A stretch of 10,528 nt of DNA from Bacteroidota bacterium (GCA_023387965.1 JAEWHE010000034.1:1-10528); one strand, 5' to 3'; counted from the first letter of the stretch, positions 1 through 6,778 are shown. The notes: generated by a model not told the origin, from the letters alone. A program made the numbers and translations.

Positions 1-59
1 GCCTCGTGCTCACGCAGAACTCCGATGATCTGCTCTTCCGTAAACCGCTTCCGCTTCAT
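1..59 (-). CDS. IS3-family transposase OrfA, N-terminal fragment
   Basis: The reading frame opens with ATG at 59-57 on the minus strand and is cut by the window edge after 19 full codons. The translation begins MKRKRFTEEQIIGVLREHE, a well-known start of IS3-family OrfA proteins: the first helix of the helix-turn-helix that binds the element's ends. In this family OrfA is normally joined to the DDE-domain OrfB by programmed -1 frameshifting, but that part is off the window. Too little is present to tell whether the gene is intact. Confidence 0.8.
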   Translation of the reverse strand, partial: MKRKRFTEEQIIGVLREHE

Positions 60-103
60 CTGTCCGTCCTTCAAATTGAGGCCGGACTCTAACTCCAGGT
101 GGA

Positions 104-125
104 GGAAAAAATCAGTGGCAGGTCA
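104..125 (-). repeat. terminal inverted repeat of the IS3-family element (one copy)
   Basis: The outer end is placed at 125 because the minus strand there starts with TG followed by the ACCTGCC tip seen in related elements. The inner limit (about 104) is a guess, since the partner repeat at the other end is outside the window. Confidence 0.5.
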
Positions 126-141
126 GCGCGGCCAAAGTCGC

Positions 142-170
142 TTGACGAACTCAGAACGAACCTTTTAGAT
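142..170 (+). promoter_or_regulatory. sigma70-like promoter of the ABC importer operon
   Basis: A -35 box TTGACG (142-147; five of six consensus bases) is followed after 17 bases by a weaker -10 box TTAGAT (165-170). The predicted transcription start, about 177, falls inside the palindrome at 172-194, so repressor binding there would block initiation. The -35 begins 17 bases beyond the end of the insertion sequence, so the promoter lies wholly outside the element. Predicted by eye only. Confidence 0.55.
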
Positions 171-171
171 G

Positions 172-194
172 GGAACGTTCTCTGAGAACGTTCC
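172..194 (+). promoter_or_regulatory. perfect 23-base palindromic operator, probable LacI-family site
   Basis: The arm GGAACGTTCTC (172-182) and its exact reverse complement GAGAACGTTCC (184-194) flank a single T at 183. Each arm contains a smaller palindrome, GAACGTTC, with the central CpG typical of LacI-family operators, so the site may hold two overlapping half-operators with centres 13 bases apart. It covers the predicted transcription start and ends 35 bases before the first gene. The likely ligand is the LacI-family regulator encoded at 5194-6228. The palindrome is seen directly; the choice of regulator is inference. Confidence 0.7.
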
Positions 195-229
195 TATTGA
201 GGTGCGTGTCTCAGGACGAGGGAGGAGAT

Positions 230-1801
230 ATGTCATCAAACCAAGCTGCTGCTGGGGCTAAACCGCCGCGCGACCGTCAATGCGTCCTTCAATCAACTGG
301 ATTGCATAAAGCTTATGGCGCCACCGTTGCACTTGAGCGGGCAGACATCGCATTAAATGCTGGTACGGTGCATGCGCTGTTGGGAGAGAATGGTGCAGGT
401 AAATCTACCTTAGTGCGGATTCTCGCAGGGGCTGTGCTCCCGGGCGCGGGAGACATGTTCCTTGATGGCCTACCATATCGCCCCCACTCGCTTATGGACG
501 CTCGGGCGAGTGGAGTAGCAACAGCTTTCCAAGAGCTGAGCTTGGTTCCAAACCTCACCGTAGCGCAGAACCTCTTGCTTCCTAGGTTGCCCAAGTCGGC
601 AGCAGGCTTGGTGTCTACTCGACGCACATTTGAGCTAGGTGATGAGGTACTTGCTCGTCATGGGTTGGAGAGAATTGATCCCAGCGCGGAAATTAGCCGA
701 CTGCCGCTGGCGGATCGTCAGCGAATTGAGATAGCGCGAGCTATCGAGAATGCGAAGCGAGTGCTCATTCTTGATGAGCCGACAGCTTCACTGGCGGAGA
801 CGGATTGGCTGTTCGAGCGAATTGCGCATGCCACGGATAGCGGCATTGCAGTCTTGTACATCTCTCATCGTCTTGGTGAGGTGCGCGAAATTTGCAACGA
901 GGCGACGGTTCTAAGAAACGGCTCATCAATCGCGTCGGTGAGCTTATCGGAAGCTTCAGACAGCGCGATCTTCGAGATGATGGTGGGGCGCAAGGTGGCG
1001 CACGAGCGGCTGCCAAGAGCGGCCCAGCCAGATCGCCGTGGACGCGCTCGCCTTGCAGCGAAAGAGCTTACTGGGCGCAATCTGCACAACATTGAATTCG
1101 AGCTTCATCCAGGCGAAATCCTAGGTGTAGCGGCTCTGGAAGGGCAGGGGCAACAGTCCTTGTTCCGTATGCTCGCTGGTGTTGAAGCTCCCCTTCATGG
1201 GCAGATTTTAGTGGATGGCCAGTCGGTTGATATCCGTGGGCCGCGAGCTGCTCTCAGGGCTGGTAGCGGGATTGCTTACCTCCCGGAGGAGCGCAAGACG
1301 GAGGGGATTCTATCCGGACTTAGCGCTGCCACCAATATTGTTCTCCCCATCATGTCCCATGTGTCCCGCGCATCCATAATCACACCAGGATTTGAGACAA
1401 AGGCCGCCGAGGGTGCTGCAAGTAAGGTGGACATGAATCCACGATACCTAGATTTCGCAATCGGTGACCTGTCAGGTGGGAATCAGCAAAAAGCGTTGAT
1501 CGCTCGCACCTTGGTTACAGGAGCTAAGACACTTCTTCTGTTCGATCCTTCCCGAGGCGTCGACGTCGGGACGAAGCAGTCGATCTACCAAGCCATCCGC
1601 GCCTTTGCCGATGAGGGCGGTTCCGTCCTCTTCTACTCGTCTGAACTGCCTGAAGTGGTGCAGTTAGCAGATCGATGTCTCGTTCTTTATGGCGGACGAA
1701 TTTTCAGAGAGTTCGAAGCGGACGGTATATCGGAGCAGGCGCTCGTGGCTGCGATGCTCGGTCATGGTGAAGCCCATCTCGAAGAAAGGGTTCATGCATG
1801 A
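230..1801 (+). CDS. sugar ABC importer ATP-binding protein, two fused ABC domains (RbsA/MglA type)
   Basis: A 523-residue cytoplasmic ATPase energising uptake through the two permeases that follow. Domain 1 has Walker A GENGAGKST (52-60), Q-loop Gln101, a degenerate signature LPLADRQ (158-164), Walker B with LDEPT (181-185) and switch His213. Domain 2 has a degenerate P-loop (ALEGQGQQSL, 302-311, no GK[ST]), a canonical LSGGNQQ signature (414-420) and an altered Walker B, LFDPSRGVDVG (437-447), where LDEPT would be usual. ATP hydrolysis is therefore expected mainly at the composite site formed by domain 1 Walker motifs and the domain 2 signature; such asymmetry is normal for this family. The ATG at 230 is chosen because GGAGG (221-225) precedes it. 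An upstream in-frame TTG at 197 lies just beyond the operator and lacks a ribosome site. The stop overlaps the next start by ATGA. The sugar specificity cannot be read from this subunit. Confidence 0.93.
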   Translation: MSSNQAAAGAKPPRDRQCVLQSTGLHKAYGATVALERADIALNAGTVHALLGENGAGKSTLVRILAGAVLPGAGDMFLDGLPYRPHSLMDARASGVATAFQELSLVPNLTVAQNLLLPRLPKSAAGLVSTRRTFELGDEVLARHGLERIDPSAEISRLPLADRQRIEIARAIENAKRVLILDEPTASLAETDWLFERIAHATDSGIAVLYISHRLGEVREICNEATVLRNGSSIASVSLSEASDSAIFEMMVGRKVAHERLPRAAQPDRRGRARLAAKELTGRNLHNIEFELHPGEILGVAALEGQGQQSLFRMLAGVEAPLHGQILVDGQSVDIRGPRAALRAGSGIAYLPEERKTEGILSGLSAATNIVLPIMSHVSRASIITPGFETKAAEGAASKVDMNPRYLDFAIGDLSGGNQQKALIARTLVTGAKTLLLFDPSRGVDVGTKQSIYQAIRAFADEGGSVLFYSSELPEVVQLADRCLVLYGGRIFREFEADGISEQALVAAMLGHGEAHLEERVHA

Positions 1802-2787
1802 CAATTCCGGCTCAAGCGCCAATGGCGGATGCGCGAAGCACCCCCACACTTGGAAGCCTCGCGACCGGTGCAGGGTTGATCGTTCTAATATACGTGTGCC
1901 TCTATGCAGTATATGCAGTGCAGCAGCCAAAGGCCCTTACGGCGTACTCCATAGCTGCACTGCTCAATAATACCGCACCCCTTGCTCTGGCTGCTGCGGG
2001 ACAAGCGATTATTGTGATCAGTCGCGGTTTTGATCTCTCGGTCGCGGGTGTGATCTCGATCTGCAATGTAACGCTTGCAGTCTATCCACTAGAGGGTCCC
2101 GGTGGTGCGGCCGTGTCCCTCCTCGTGTGCCTGGCTATCGGAACGGCGGTAGGAGCAGTCAACGGTTACCTCGTGGCGGTTCTCCGACTGCAATCAATTG
2201 CCGCCACGTTGGCAACCATGATCATATGCCAGGGTATCGCTCTGATCATCCTGAAGGCTCCGGGCGGCTACGTAGCTGAGTGGATCAGCTATGAGATGAC
2301 GGACCTTCTCTGGGGAATTGTACCCGTATCGGGGCTGTTCCTTGGCGGCGTCGTTGTTCTCTGGCTGGCAGTTAAAAAATCGGCGTTCGGCATCTCGCTG
2401 TACGCAATCGGTGCTGATGAAACATCAGCCGCCTTATCCGGCATCAACACTGTACGAGTAAGGTTTGCGGCTCATGTGGTAGCGGGTTGCGCCTATGGGC
2501 TGGCAGGCTTCATGCTCAGTGCGCAAACTGCAACTGGAAGTCCCACGGCTGGGGCGCCGCTGCTGATGCTCTCTTTTGCCGCTGTGGCACTGGGCGGGAC
2601 TTCATTGTCCGGCGGCAGAGGCGGTGTGTTCGCTTCCGTGATGGGCGCGGCAACGCTCACCCTTCTCCAGAAAGTACTTTTCTCTAGCGGAGTCTCATCA
2701 TTCTACACTGGGGTGTTTCAGGGGGTGGTGTTGATCTTGGCGGTTGTCTTCAGTGCGCTGCTCGCTCGACGGGGAGAAGTGAAATGA
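1798..2787 (+). CDS. sugar ABC importer permease 1 (RbsC/AraH family)
   Basis: A 329-residue inner-membrane permease of the branched-chain/ribose type (BPD_transp_2). Roughly eight to ten hydrophobic segments are visible, the first at about residues 22-41 and the last at about 303-323. Family marks are GFDLSVAG (77-84), corresponding to the GxDLSVG motif of RbsC; AIGADETSAALSGI (203-216), in the cytoplasmic loop contacting the ATPase; and ALGGTSLSGGRGG (264-276). The length is normal for the family. The start overlaps the ATPase stop (ATGA, 1798-1801) and the end overlaps permease 2 in the same way, so translation is probably coupled. A purine-rich GAAAGGG lies just upstream. It probably forms a heterodimeric channel with the following permease. 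Confidence 0.92.
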   Translation: MTIPAQAPMADARSTPTLGSLATGAGLIVLIYVCLYAVYAVQQPKALTAYSIAALLNNTAPLALAAAGQAIIVISRGFDLSVAGVISICNVTLAVYPLEGPGGAAVSLLVCLAIGTAVGAVNGYLVAVLRLQSIAATLATMIICQGIALIILKAPGGYVAEWISYEMTDLLWGIVPVSGLFLGGVVVLWLAVKKSAFGISLYAIGADETSAALSGINTVRVRFAAHVVAGCAYGLAGFMLSAQTATGSPTAGAPLLMLSFAAVALGGTSLSGGRGGVFASVMGAATLTLLQKVLFSSGVSSFYTGVFQGVVLILAVVFSALLARRGEVK

Positions 2788-3806
2788 ATGGGACAAGCAA
2801 ATCTTCCGCAGTCGAACCCTTTACGCAAACTGGAGACACTCGCGTTAGCTCAAAAATCTCTCGTGAGACCATCAGCACAATCAGTGTCGCTATCTTGTGC
2901 CTGGTGCTCCTGTTGGCCGCGCGCTTCATCAATCCCGCGCTCGGATCGTGGGGCCAGGTCGAGACGGTACTGGTTCTGGGGCTATTCCTCGTCGTTCTCT
3001 CATATGGACAAGGTCTGGTAATTCTCACTGGTGGATTGGACCTTTCTATCCCAGCCCTCATCACCCTCGGGGGGATATTGGCAACTAGCTGGGCTGGTGC
3101 GGGCAACGCGGCTGAGTGGTATTTGCTTCCAGCAGTGCTAGGCGTCTGTGGTTTGGTCGGCCTGACGTCGGCGGTTGGGGTCGTCTGGCTCCGCGTGCCT
3201 CCATTCATCATGACCATGGCCATGTCGATCATCGTGTCATCGGCACTACTCGGCTATACTAGTGGAACCCCGCGTGGTTCAGCTCCGGATGCAGCGGTCG
3301 CTCTCATGAAAAGTCATGTTGGTGGTCTGCCTACGCCCATTGTAGCGCTGGTGATCTTCTCTGCCTTGGGTTGGCTGCTTCAAAGCCGCTCCGTCTACGG
3401 TCGTTATTTCTATGCCGTCGGGACGAACGTTGATGCCGCCCGCAACGCGGGTGTTCCAGTAACCGCAGCGCGTATCCTTCCATACGTAATCAGTGCCATG
3501 TGCGCAGGCTTCGTTGGTATCGCCTTAGTTGGCTACTCTAGCGGTGCGACGCTACGGATGGGTGACGATTATTTGCTGCCTTCCATTGCGGCTGTTGTCA
3601 TCGGAGGATCATCCATACTTGGCGGTCGCGGGACCTTTCTCGGCACTATTGGTGGTGCGCTCCTGCTGACGATCCTCGGTACGATCATCTCTGCCTTGGG
3701 GTTCGACTTCGGGCTCAGAACGATAATCGAAGGATCAATCATTCTGATCGCTCTGCTGCTTTTGCGCGAAGAGCTTTTCCAAAAACTGCGTTCGCTCAAG
3801 AGGTGA
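2784..3806 (+). CDS. sugar ABC importer permease 2 (RbsC/AraH family)
   Basis: A 340-residue membrane permease homologous to the preceding one but clearly diverged, so the pair looks like an obligate heterodimer rather than a recent duplication. It has a longer polar N-terminus (about 1-28), the motif GGLDLSI (83-89), AVGTNVDAARNAGV (211-224) in the ATPase-coupling loop, and VIGGSSILGGRGT (272-284). Hydrophobic segments run from about residue 31 to 328, ending in a basic tail (QKLRSLKR). Its ATG overlaps the previous stop by ATGA (2784-2787) and is served by GGGGAG at 2771-2776. The 40 bases after it (3807-3846) hold only the ribosome-binding region of the next gene. Confidence 0.92.
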   Translation: MNGTSKSSAVEPFTQTGDTRVSSKISRETISTISVAILCLVLLLAARFINPALGSWGQVETVLVLGLFLVVLSYGQGLVILTGGLDLSIPALITLGGILATSWAGAGNAAEWYLLPAVLGVCGLVGLTSAVGVVWLRVPPFIMTMAMSIIVSSALLGYTSGTPRGSAPDAAVALMKSHVGGLPTPIVALVIFSALGWLLQSRSVYGRYFYAVGTNVDAARNAGVPVTAARILPYVISAMCAGFVGIALVGYSSGATLRMGDDYLLPSIAAVVIGGSSILGGRGTFLGTIGGALLLTILGTIISALGFDFGLRTIIEGSIILIALLLLREELFQKLRSLKR

Positions 3807-3846
3807 AGCGGATCAGTCTTAATCTCAACCAGGAGGAGAATACGAG

Positions 3847-5064
3847 ATGAAGAAAACAGGGTTCAAACTGAAAGCAGCGGCACTGGCGCTCATGATGGGT
3901 GCGGCGACATTTGCGGGTGGAGCAAGTGCTCAAGATCAAGAGAAGTTCAAAGTTTTTCTGAGCCTCTCCTACTCGGGCAATGCTTGGCAGTCTGAAGCGG
4001 CGAACATCGTTAAGGCGCTCGCAAAGACAGCACCGTATGACAAGATGGTTGAGCTGAAAGAGGTCATCTCCGGTACCGATCCGCAGGCGCAAATTTCGGC
4101 GTATGAGAGCATGATTGATGAGGGCGCCGACGCGATCATCAGCTTTCCTATCTCTTCGACAGCACTAAATCGTACAATCAAGCGCGGCTGCGACCAAGGC
4201 GTGCTGTTCTTCATGTACGATGCTACAGTCACTGAAAACTGCGCCTATAACGTCAGCTACATTTCCTCTGGGTTCGGCGAGAATTCGGCTCAGGCGCTGG
4301 TGAATGCCCTCGACGGTAAGGGTAAAATCTTTCTGTCGCGCGGAGTGCCAGGGAACTCAGTTGACCAGCGCCACACCGACGGTGCGCTCAGCGTTTTCAA
4401 GAAGTATCCCGGAATTGAAGTAGTTGCGGAATATTACTCTTATTGGGATGACCGCACGACCCAGCAAGAGACAGCTAAGGCGTTGACTGCGCATCCAGAC
4501 GTTGATGGTATTTGGGCTCAGGCAGGTGAGTACGGAGCTATCCAGGCATTGCTTGATGCTGGTGACCGTCTGGTTCCCATGACCGGTGAAAATTCCGCTG
4601 GCTTCCGTCTTGCTTTGGCCAATCCGGAAATGCAGGCGAAAGGATTGACGGGCGTGTCCGCAGGCTCCCCTCCTGCGCAATCAGGCTACGCGTTCAAACT
4701 GGCGATGGAGATTCTCACGGGCAAGAGGAAGCTCGAACCGATGAATATCGAGTATCCGCTGCCGTGGGTCACCGCAGAAGATGTGAAGGTTTGCGAAGGG
4801 GACACCTACGAGAACGGCTGCAATGTGTTCCCGCCGGAGAAGGTTCCCTCATCCTTCGTTTCCGAGGTGCTCAATCCGGAGCTTCTTCCCGAGGTGAACG
4901 TGGAATCGGCTTTGAACGGTACACCGGTCGCCGGTGCAACGATCCAGCCTCTGCCTGAAGAAGTAACCGAGGCAGCTAATGAGCCGGGCATCAACTGCAG
5001 CCGTTGTGAGGCTCCAGCGGACCTCTATAAGCTGACCAAGGTCGAGCCGACGGTTCAGCCCTGA
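3847..5064 (+). CDS. periplasmic sugar-type substrate-binding protein with long C-terminal extension
   Basis: A 405-residue exported binding protein delivering substrate to the permease pair. Residues 1-28 form a Sec signal peptide: basic KKTGFKLK, a hydrophobic core, then ASA before Gln29. The mature part follows the type I periplasmic fold (Peripla_BP_4 class), with SLSYSGNAW (39-47) at the first strand, DEGADAIISFP (91-101), and DVDGIWAQAGEYG (218-230). It is about 80-90 residues longer than typical RbsB. The extension carries C316/C325 and C384/C387; with C115/C132 this gives three close cysteine pairs that could form disulfides in the periplasm. A strong AGGAGG (3831-3836) precedes the ATG. 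From memory, long binding proteins of this type occur in rhizobial sugar operons, so the extension is probably a subfamily trait. The ligand is unknown. Confidence 0.9.
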   Translation: MKKTGFKLKAAALALMMGAATFAGGASAQDQEKFKVFLSLSYSGNAWQSEAANIVKALAKTAPYDKMVELKEVISGTDPQAQISAYESMIDEGADAIISFPISSTALNRTIKRGCDQGVLFFMYDATVTENCAYNVSYISSGFGENSAQALVNALDGKGKIFLSRGVPGNSVDQRHTDGALSVFKKYPGIEVVAEYYSYWDDRTTQQETAKALTAHPDVDGIWAQAGEYGAIQALLDAGDRLVPMTGENSAGFRLALANPEMQAKGLTGVSAGSPPAQSGYAFKLAMEILTGKRKLEPMNIEYPLPWVTAEDVKVCEGDTYENGCNVFPPEKVPSSFVSEVLNPELLPEVNVESALNGTPVAGATIQPLPEEVTEAANEPGINCSRCEAPADLYKLTKVEPTVQP

Positions 5065-5070
5065 CGAAGG

Positions 5071-5112
5071 GTGCCGCGCCCGTCTCCAAAGTGGATGGAT
5101 CGGGCGCGGCAC
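5071..5112 (+). terminator. perfect 12-bp hairpin after the binding-protein gene
   Basis: GTGCCGCGCCCG (5071-5082) and CGGGCGCGGCAC (5101-5112) pair perfectly around an 18-base loop, starting 6 bases after the stop codon. No T-run follows, so it is not a textbook intrinsic terminator. It may act as a partial terminator or as a 3' stabiliser that protects the highly expressed binding-protein message from exonucleases, as is known for other importer operons. The hairpin is seen directly; the role is inferred. Confidence 0.6.
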
Positions 5113-5130
5113 ACGCAAACACGCGTTATC

Positions 5131-5160
5131 TTGATTTTGGTAGCAGTTGTTTTCTCTAAT
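5131..5160 (+). promoter_or_regulatory. candidate promoter for the regulator and downstream catabolic genes
   Basis: TTGATT (5131-5136) and TCTAAT (5155-5160; five of six consensus bases) are separated by 18 bases, and lie between the hairpin and the regulator start at 5194. This would let the regulator be made when the importer operon is off. No GAACGTTC palindrome is present here, so autoregulation through the same operator is not evident. Predicted by eye. Confidence 0.4.
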
Positions 5161-5193
5161 CCTCTCGGACAGTTGAACAAAGCCTGGAACCCG

Positions 5194-6228
5194 ATGCCCA
5201 AAACTCGAACAAGCCGGATTACTGTGAAGGACTTGGCCCGTGAATTGGGGATGTCGGTATCCACTGTGTCGCGCGCATTTTACCCAGACGCCGTGATCGC
5301 CGAGGCGACCCGAAAGTTGGTCCTGCAGAAGGCGGTGGAGATTGGTTACAGGCCCAATCCTTTTGCGCAGAGCCTTATCACCAAGAGGACGCAGATTGTG
5401 GGGATGGTAGTCTCTGATCTCACCAACCCATTCTATCCTGAAGTCATGACGAAGCTCACGACCTTGCTTCAGAAGCAAGGCATGAACGTAATGCTGTCCT
5501 CAGCCGAGCAACCTGATGGCATAGACGAAGCAGTTGATTTGCTTCTGATGTATCAGCCGGACTTGATGATCGTTCTGGCAACCAGTCTCGAGTCGCATGC
5601 TCGTGAGCGATGTGAAGCGGCAGGCGCTCCAGTGATTTTCTTCAATCGCCTTTCAGCCGATGGTCTAGGCTACGGTGTCTCCTGCGACAATATCGAGGGC
5701 GGAAAACGCGCCGCTGACTACCTTGCAGACACTGGCCACAAGCGGCTTCTATACGTTTCTGCTTTCCCTGGTGCCTCTACAAACGTCGAACGTCAGCAGG
5801 GCTTCTGCGAGCAAGCGGTACTGCGTGGCCTGGATGCACCTCAAGTGATCGAAGCGGGCCGATTTTCTTATGAAGCAGGCTACGAGGCTGGACTGTCTGT
5901 ACGACAGCTACGTAATCGACCAGACGGAGTTCTATGTGCCAACGACATCGTTGCCATTGGGTTCATTGAAGGAGTCCAAGAAGGAGTGGGGTTGCGAGTG
6001 CCGCAGGATATCTCCGTTATTGGTTATGATGACATAGCGATGGCGGCTTGGCCTTCTCACAAGCTGACGACAATTGCTCAGCCGCTGGATGCTATGATGG
6101 CGGCTACCGTGGCTTTGGCCGCCCAGTTGGCTAGCTCCACTGAGGTCGATCAGCGGACGTTACGGATCACCCCTGGACCGCTTATCGAGCGCAGCACTGT
6201 TGCGGATCGGAGGAAGCAGCATGTCTAA
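5194..6228 (+). CDS. LacI-family transcriptional regulator
   Basis: A 344-residue, full-length LacI/GalR-family regulator. The N-terminal helix-turn-helix (about 9-30) reads ITVKDLARELGMSVSTVSRAF, and the hinge region begins at YRPNPFAQSL (52-61). The effector domain starts IVGMVVSDLTNPFYPE (68-83) and contains the family's conserved RPDGVLCAND (242-251) and ISVIGYDDI (273-281), so it should bind a sugar-like ligand. The ATG at 5194 is chosen because the translation from there begins just before the helix-turn-helix. The longer GTG-initiated frame from 5071 would start inside the hairpin and add an unrelated 41-residue segment. The ribosome site is weak (GGA, 5186-5188). Its stop overlaps the next gene by 8 bases. 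The likely target is the palindrome at 172-194, probably as a repressor relieved by the imported compound or a product. Confidence 0.92.
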   Translation: MPKTRTSRITVKDLARELGMSVSTVSRAFYPDAVIAEATRKLVLQKAVEIGYRPNPFAQSLITKRTQIVGMVVSDLTNPFYPEVMTKLTTLLQKQGMNVMLSSAEQPDGIDEAVDLLLMYQPDLMIVLATSLESHARERCEAAGAPVIFFNRLSADGLGYGVSCDNIEGGKRAADYLADTGHKRLLYVSAFPGASTNVERQQGFCEQAVLRGLDAPQVIEAGRFSYEAGYEAGLSVRQLRNRPDGVLCANDIVAIGFIEGVQEGVGLRVPQDISVIGYDDIAMAAWPSHKLTTIAQPLDAMMAATVALAAQLASSTEVDQRTLRITPGPLIERSTVADRRKQHV

Positions 6229-6778
6229 GTCTCTCCGCCTTTTTACTCGACTAGCGCAGACGCATAAGCCGGAATGCATCATGGCTCTTGACGGACCCTT
6301 GCCTGAGGCAGTTCCGGCACCGGAAGAGCTGGCACGAACGCTCGGCTCTGAAGCACTCGCAAAATATGCCGCAGACTGCCGCCCTATCTATGACGATCTA
6401 CGAAGGATCGTAGGGCAACTGGCAGGCTTGACCATCCTCGCGCGTCTTACCACCCGGCAAGAGATACGCGACCTTCCAGAGTTGCATAAATGCGAAACGC
6501 GCTGGAAAGAAGCCTTCGAAAGGCTATCGACGTTGGAAGCTCCGTCGGGAGCCGGAAGCCATAAGAGCCAACTTGAAGCTGCACTTAGTTTTTGCTGGGC
6601 CGCAATGAGAACGTTCTCGGAGCTTCATGGACAGGGCGCTCTCGAAAACGCTCTGGATCAGGCAGGCGTGCAGGTCAAGCGGGCTTACGCTCATCTGCAG
6701 GCGGCAAGCTCTCAGAAGGCCGGATTGGACATGGTGGATTTTTCGCACTCCTGCTGTTGCTGCAGTCAGGGTGTCTAA
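6221..6778 (+). CDS. unrecognised 185-residue protein ending in a four-cysteine cluster
   Basis: I do not recognise this family. Translation from ATG 6221 gives a soluble, mostly helical-looking protein with no signal peptide or membrane segment. Helix-prone stretches include about 34-50, 55-78, 88-105, 116-137 and 140-165, separated by Pro/Gly-rich turns (25-34, 107-112). The C-terminus reads DFSHSCCCCSQGV, with C178-C181 consecutive and His176 nearby; other cysteines are C19, C53, C91 and C125. The start is supported by GGAGGAA (6209-6215) and overlaps the end of the regulator gene by 8 bases, so the two are translationally linked. It sits just before the lactonase-like gene. A metal site, redox role or complex subunit is possible but not shown. 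The tail is encoded by a CTG-like run, so a sequencing slip is a remote alternative. That it is a gene is fairly sure. Confidence 0.8.
   Translation: MSKSLRLFTRLAQTHKPECIMALDGPLPEAVPAPEELARTLGSEALAKYAADCRPIYDDLRRIVGQLAGLTILARLTTRQEIRDLPELHKCETRWKEAFERLSTLEAPSGAGSHKSQLEAALSFCWAAMRTFSELHGQGALENALDQAGVQVKRAYAHLQAASSQKAGLDMVDFSHSCCCCSQGV
6607..6618 (+). promoter_or_regulatory. second copy of the operator core, inside the unknown gene
   Basis: GAGAACGTTCTC is a perfect 12-base palindrome. With the preceding T it shares 11 bases exactly (TGAGAACGTTC) with 183-193 of the upstream operator. It lies 190 bases before the lactonase-like gene, inside coding sequence, with no convincing promoter boxes beside it. 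It could be an auxiliary repressor site, a roadblock, or chance. Confidence 0.35.

Larger units (their letters stand above)
1..125 (-). mobile_element. IS3-family insertion sequence, left part only
   Basis: The minus strand read from 125 begins TGACCTGCCACTG, with the TG terminal dinucleotide expected of IS3-family ends. About 66 bases further in, it starts a transposase OrfA reading frame that leaves the window at base 1. From memory, this end and the OrfA N-terminus resemble the IS407 subgroup common in rhizobia and other proteobacteria. Only one end is visible, so intactness, the second inverted repeat and the target duplication cannot be judged. If the element makes a 4-base duplication, as is usual for that subgroup, the copy here would be GCGC at 126-129. 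The family is fairly sure; the exact element is not named. Confidence 0.8.

Noticed and set aside
197..229. In-frame TTG start extending the ATPase by 11 residues
   Set aside because: It begins two bases after the operator, has no ribosome-binding site, and the added residues are not family-like; the ATG at 230 has a clear GGAGG.
5071..5193. GTG start extending the LacI regulator by 41 residues
   Set aside because: The start codon would lie inside the hairpin stem and the extra segment precedes the normal LacI-family N-terminus; ATG 5194 gives a standard-length protein.
4849..5478. Minus-strand open frame (209 codons) spanning the end of the binding-protein gene and the start of the regulator
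   Set aside because: It crosses two well-supported genes and the hairpin, lacks a ribosome site I can see, and its translation looks like no known protein.
6381..6416. Nested inverted repeats GCCCTA/TAGGGC and CTACGA/TCGTAG inside the unknown gene
   Set aside because: Arms are only 6 bases, they compete with one another, and they sit in coding sequence; chance is the simplest explanation.
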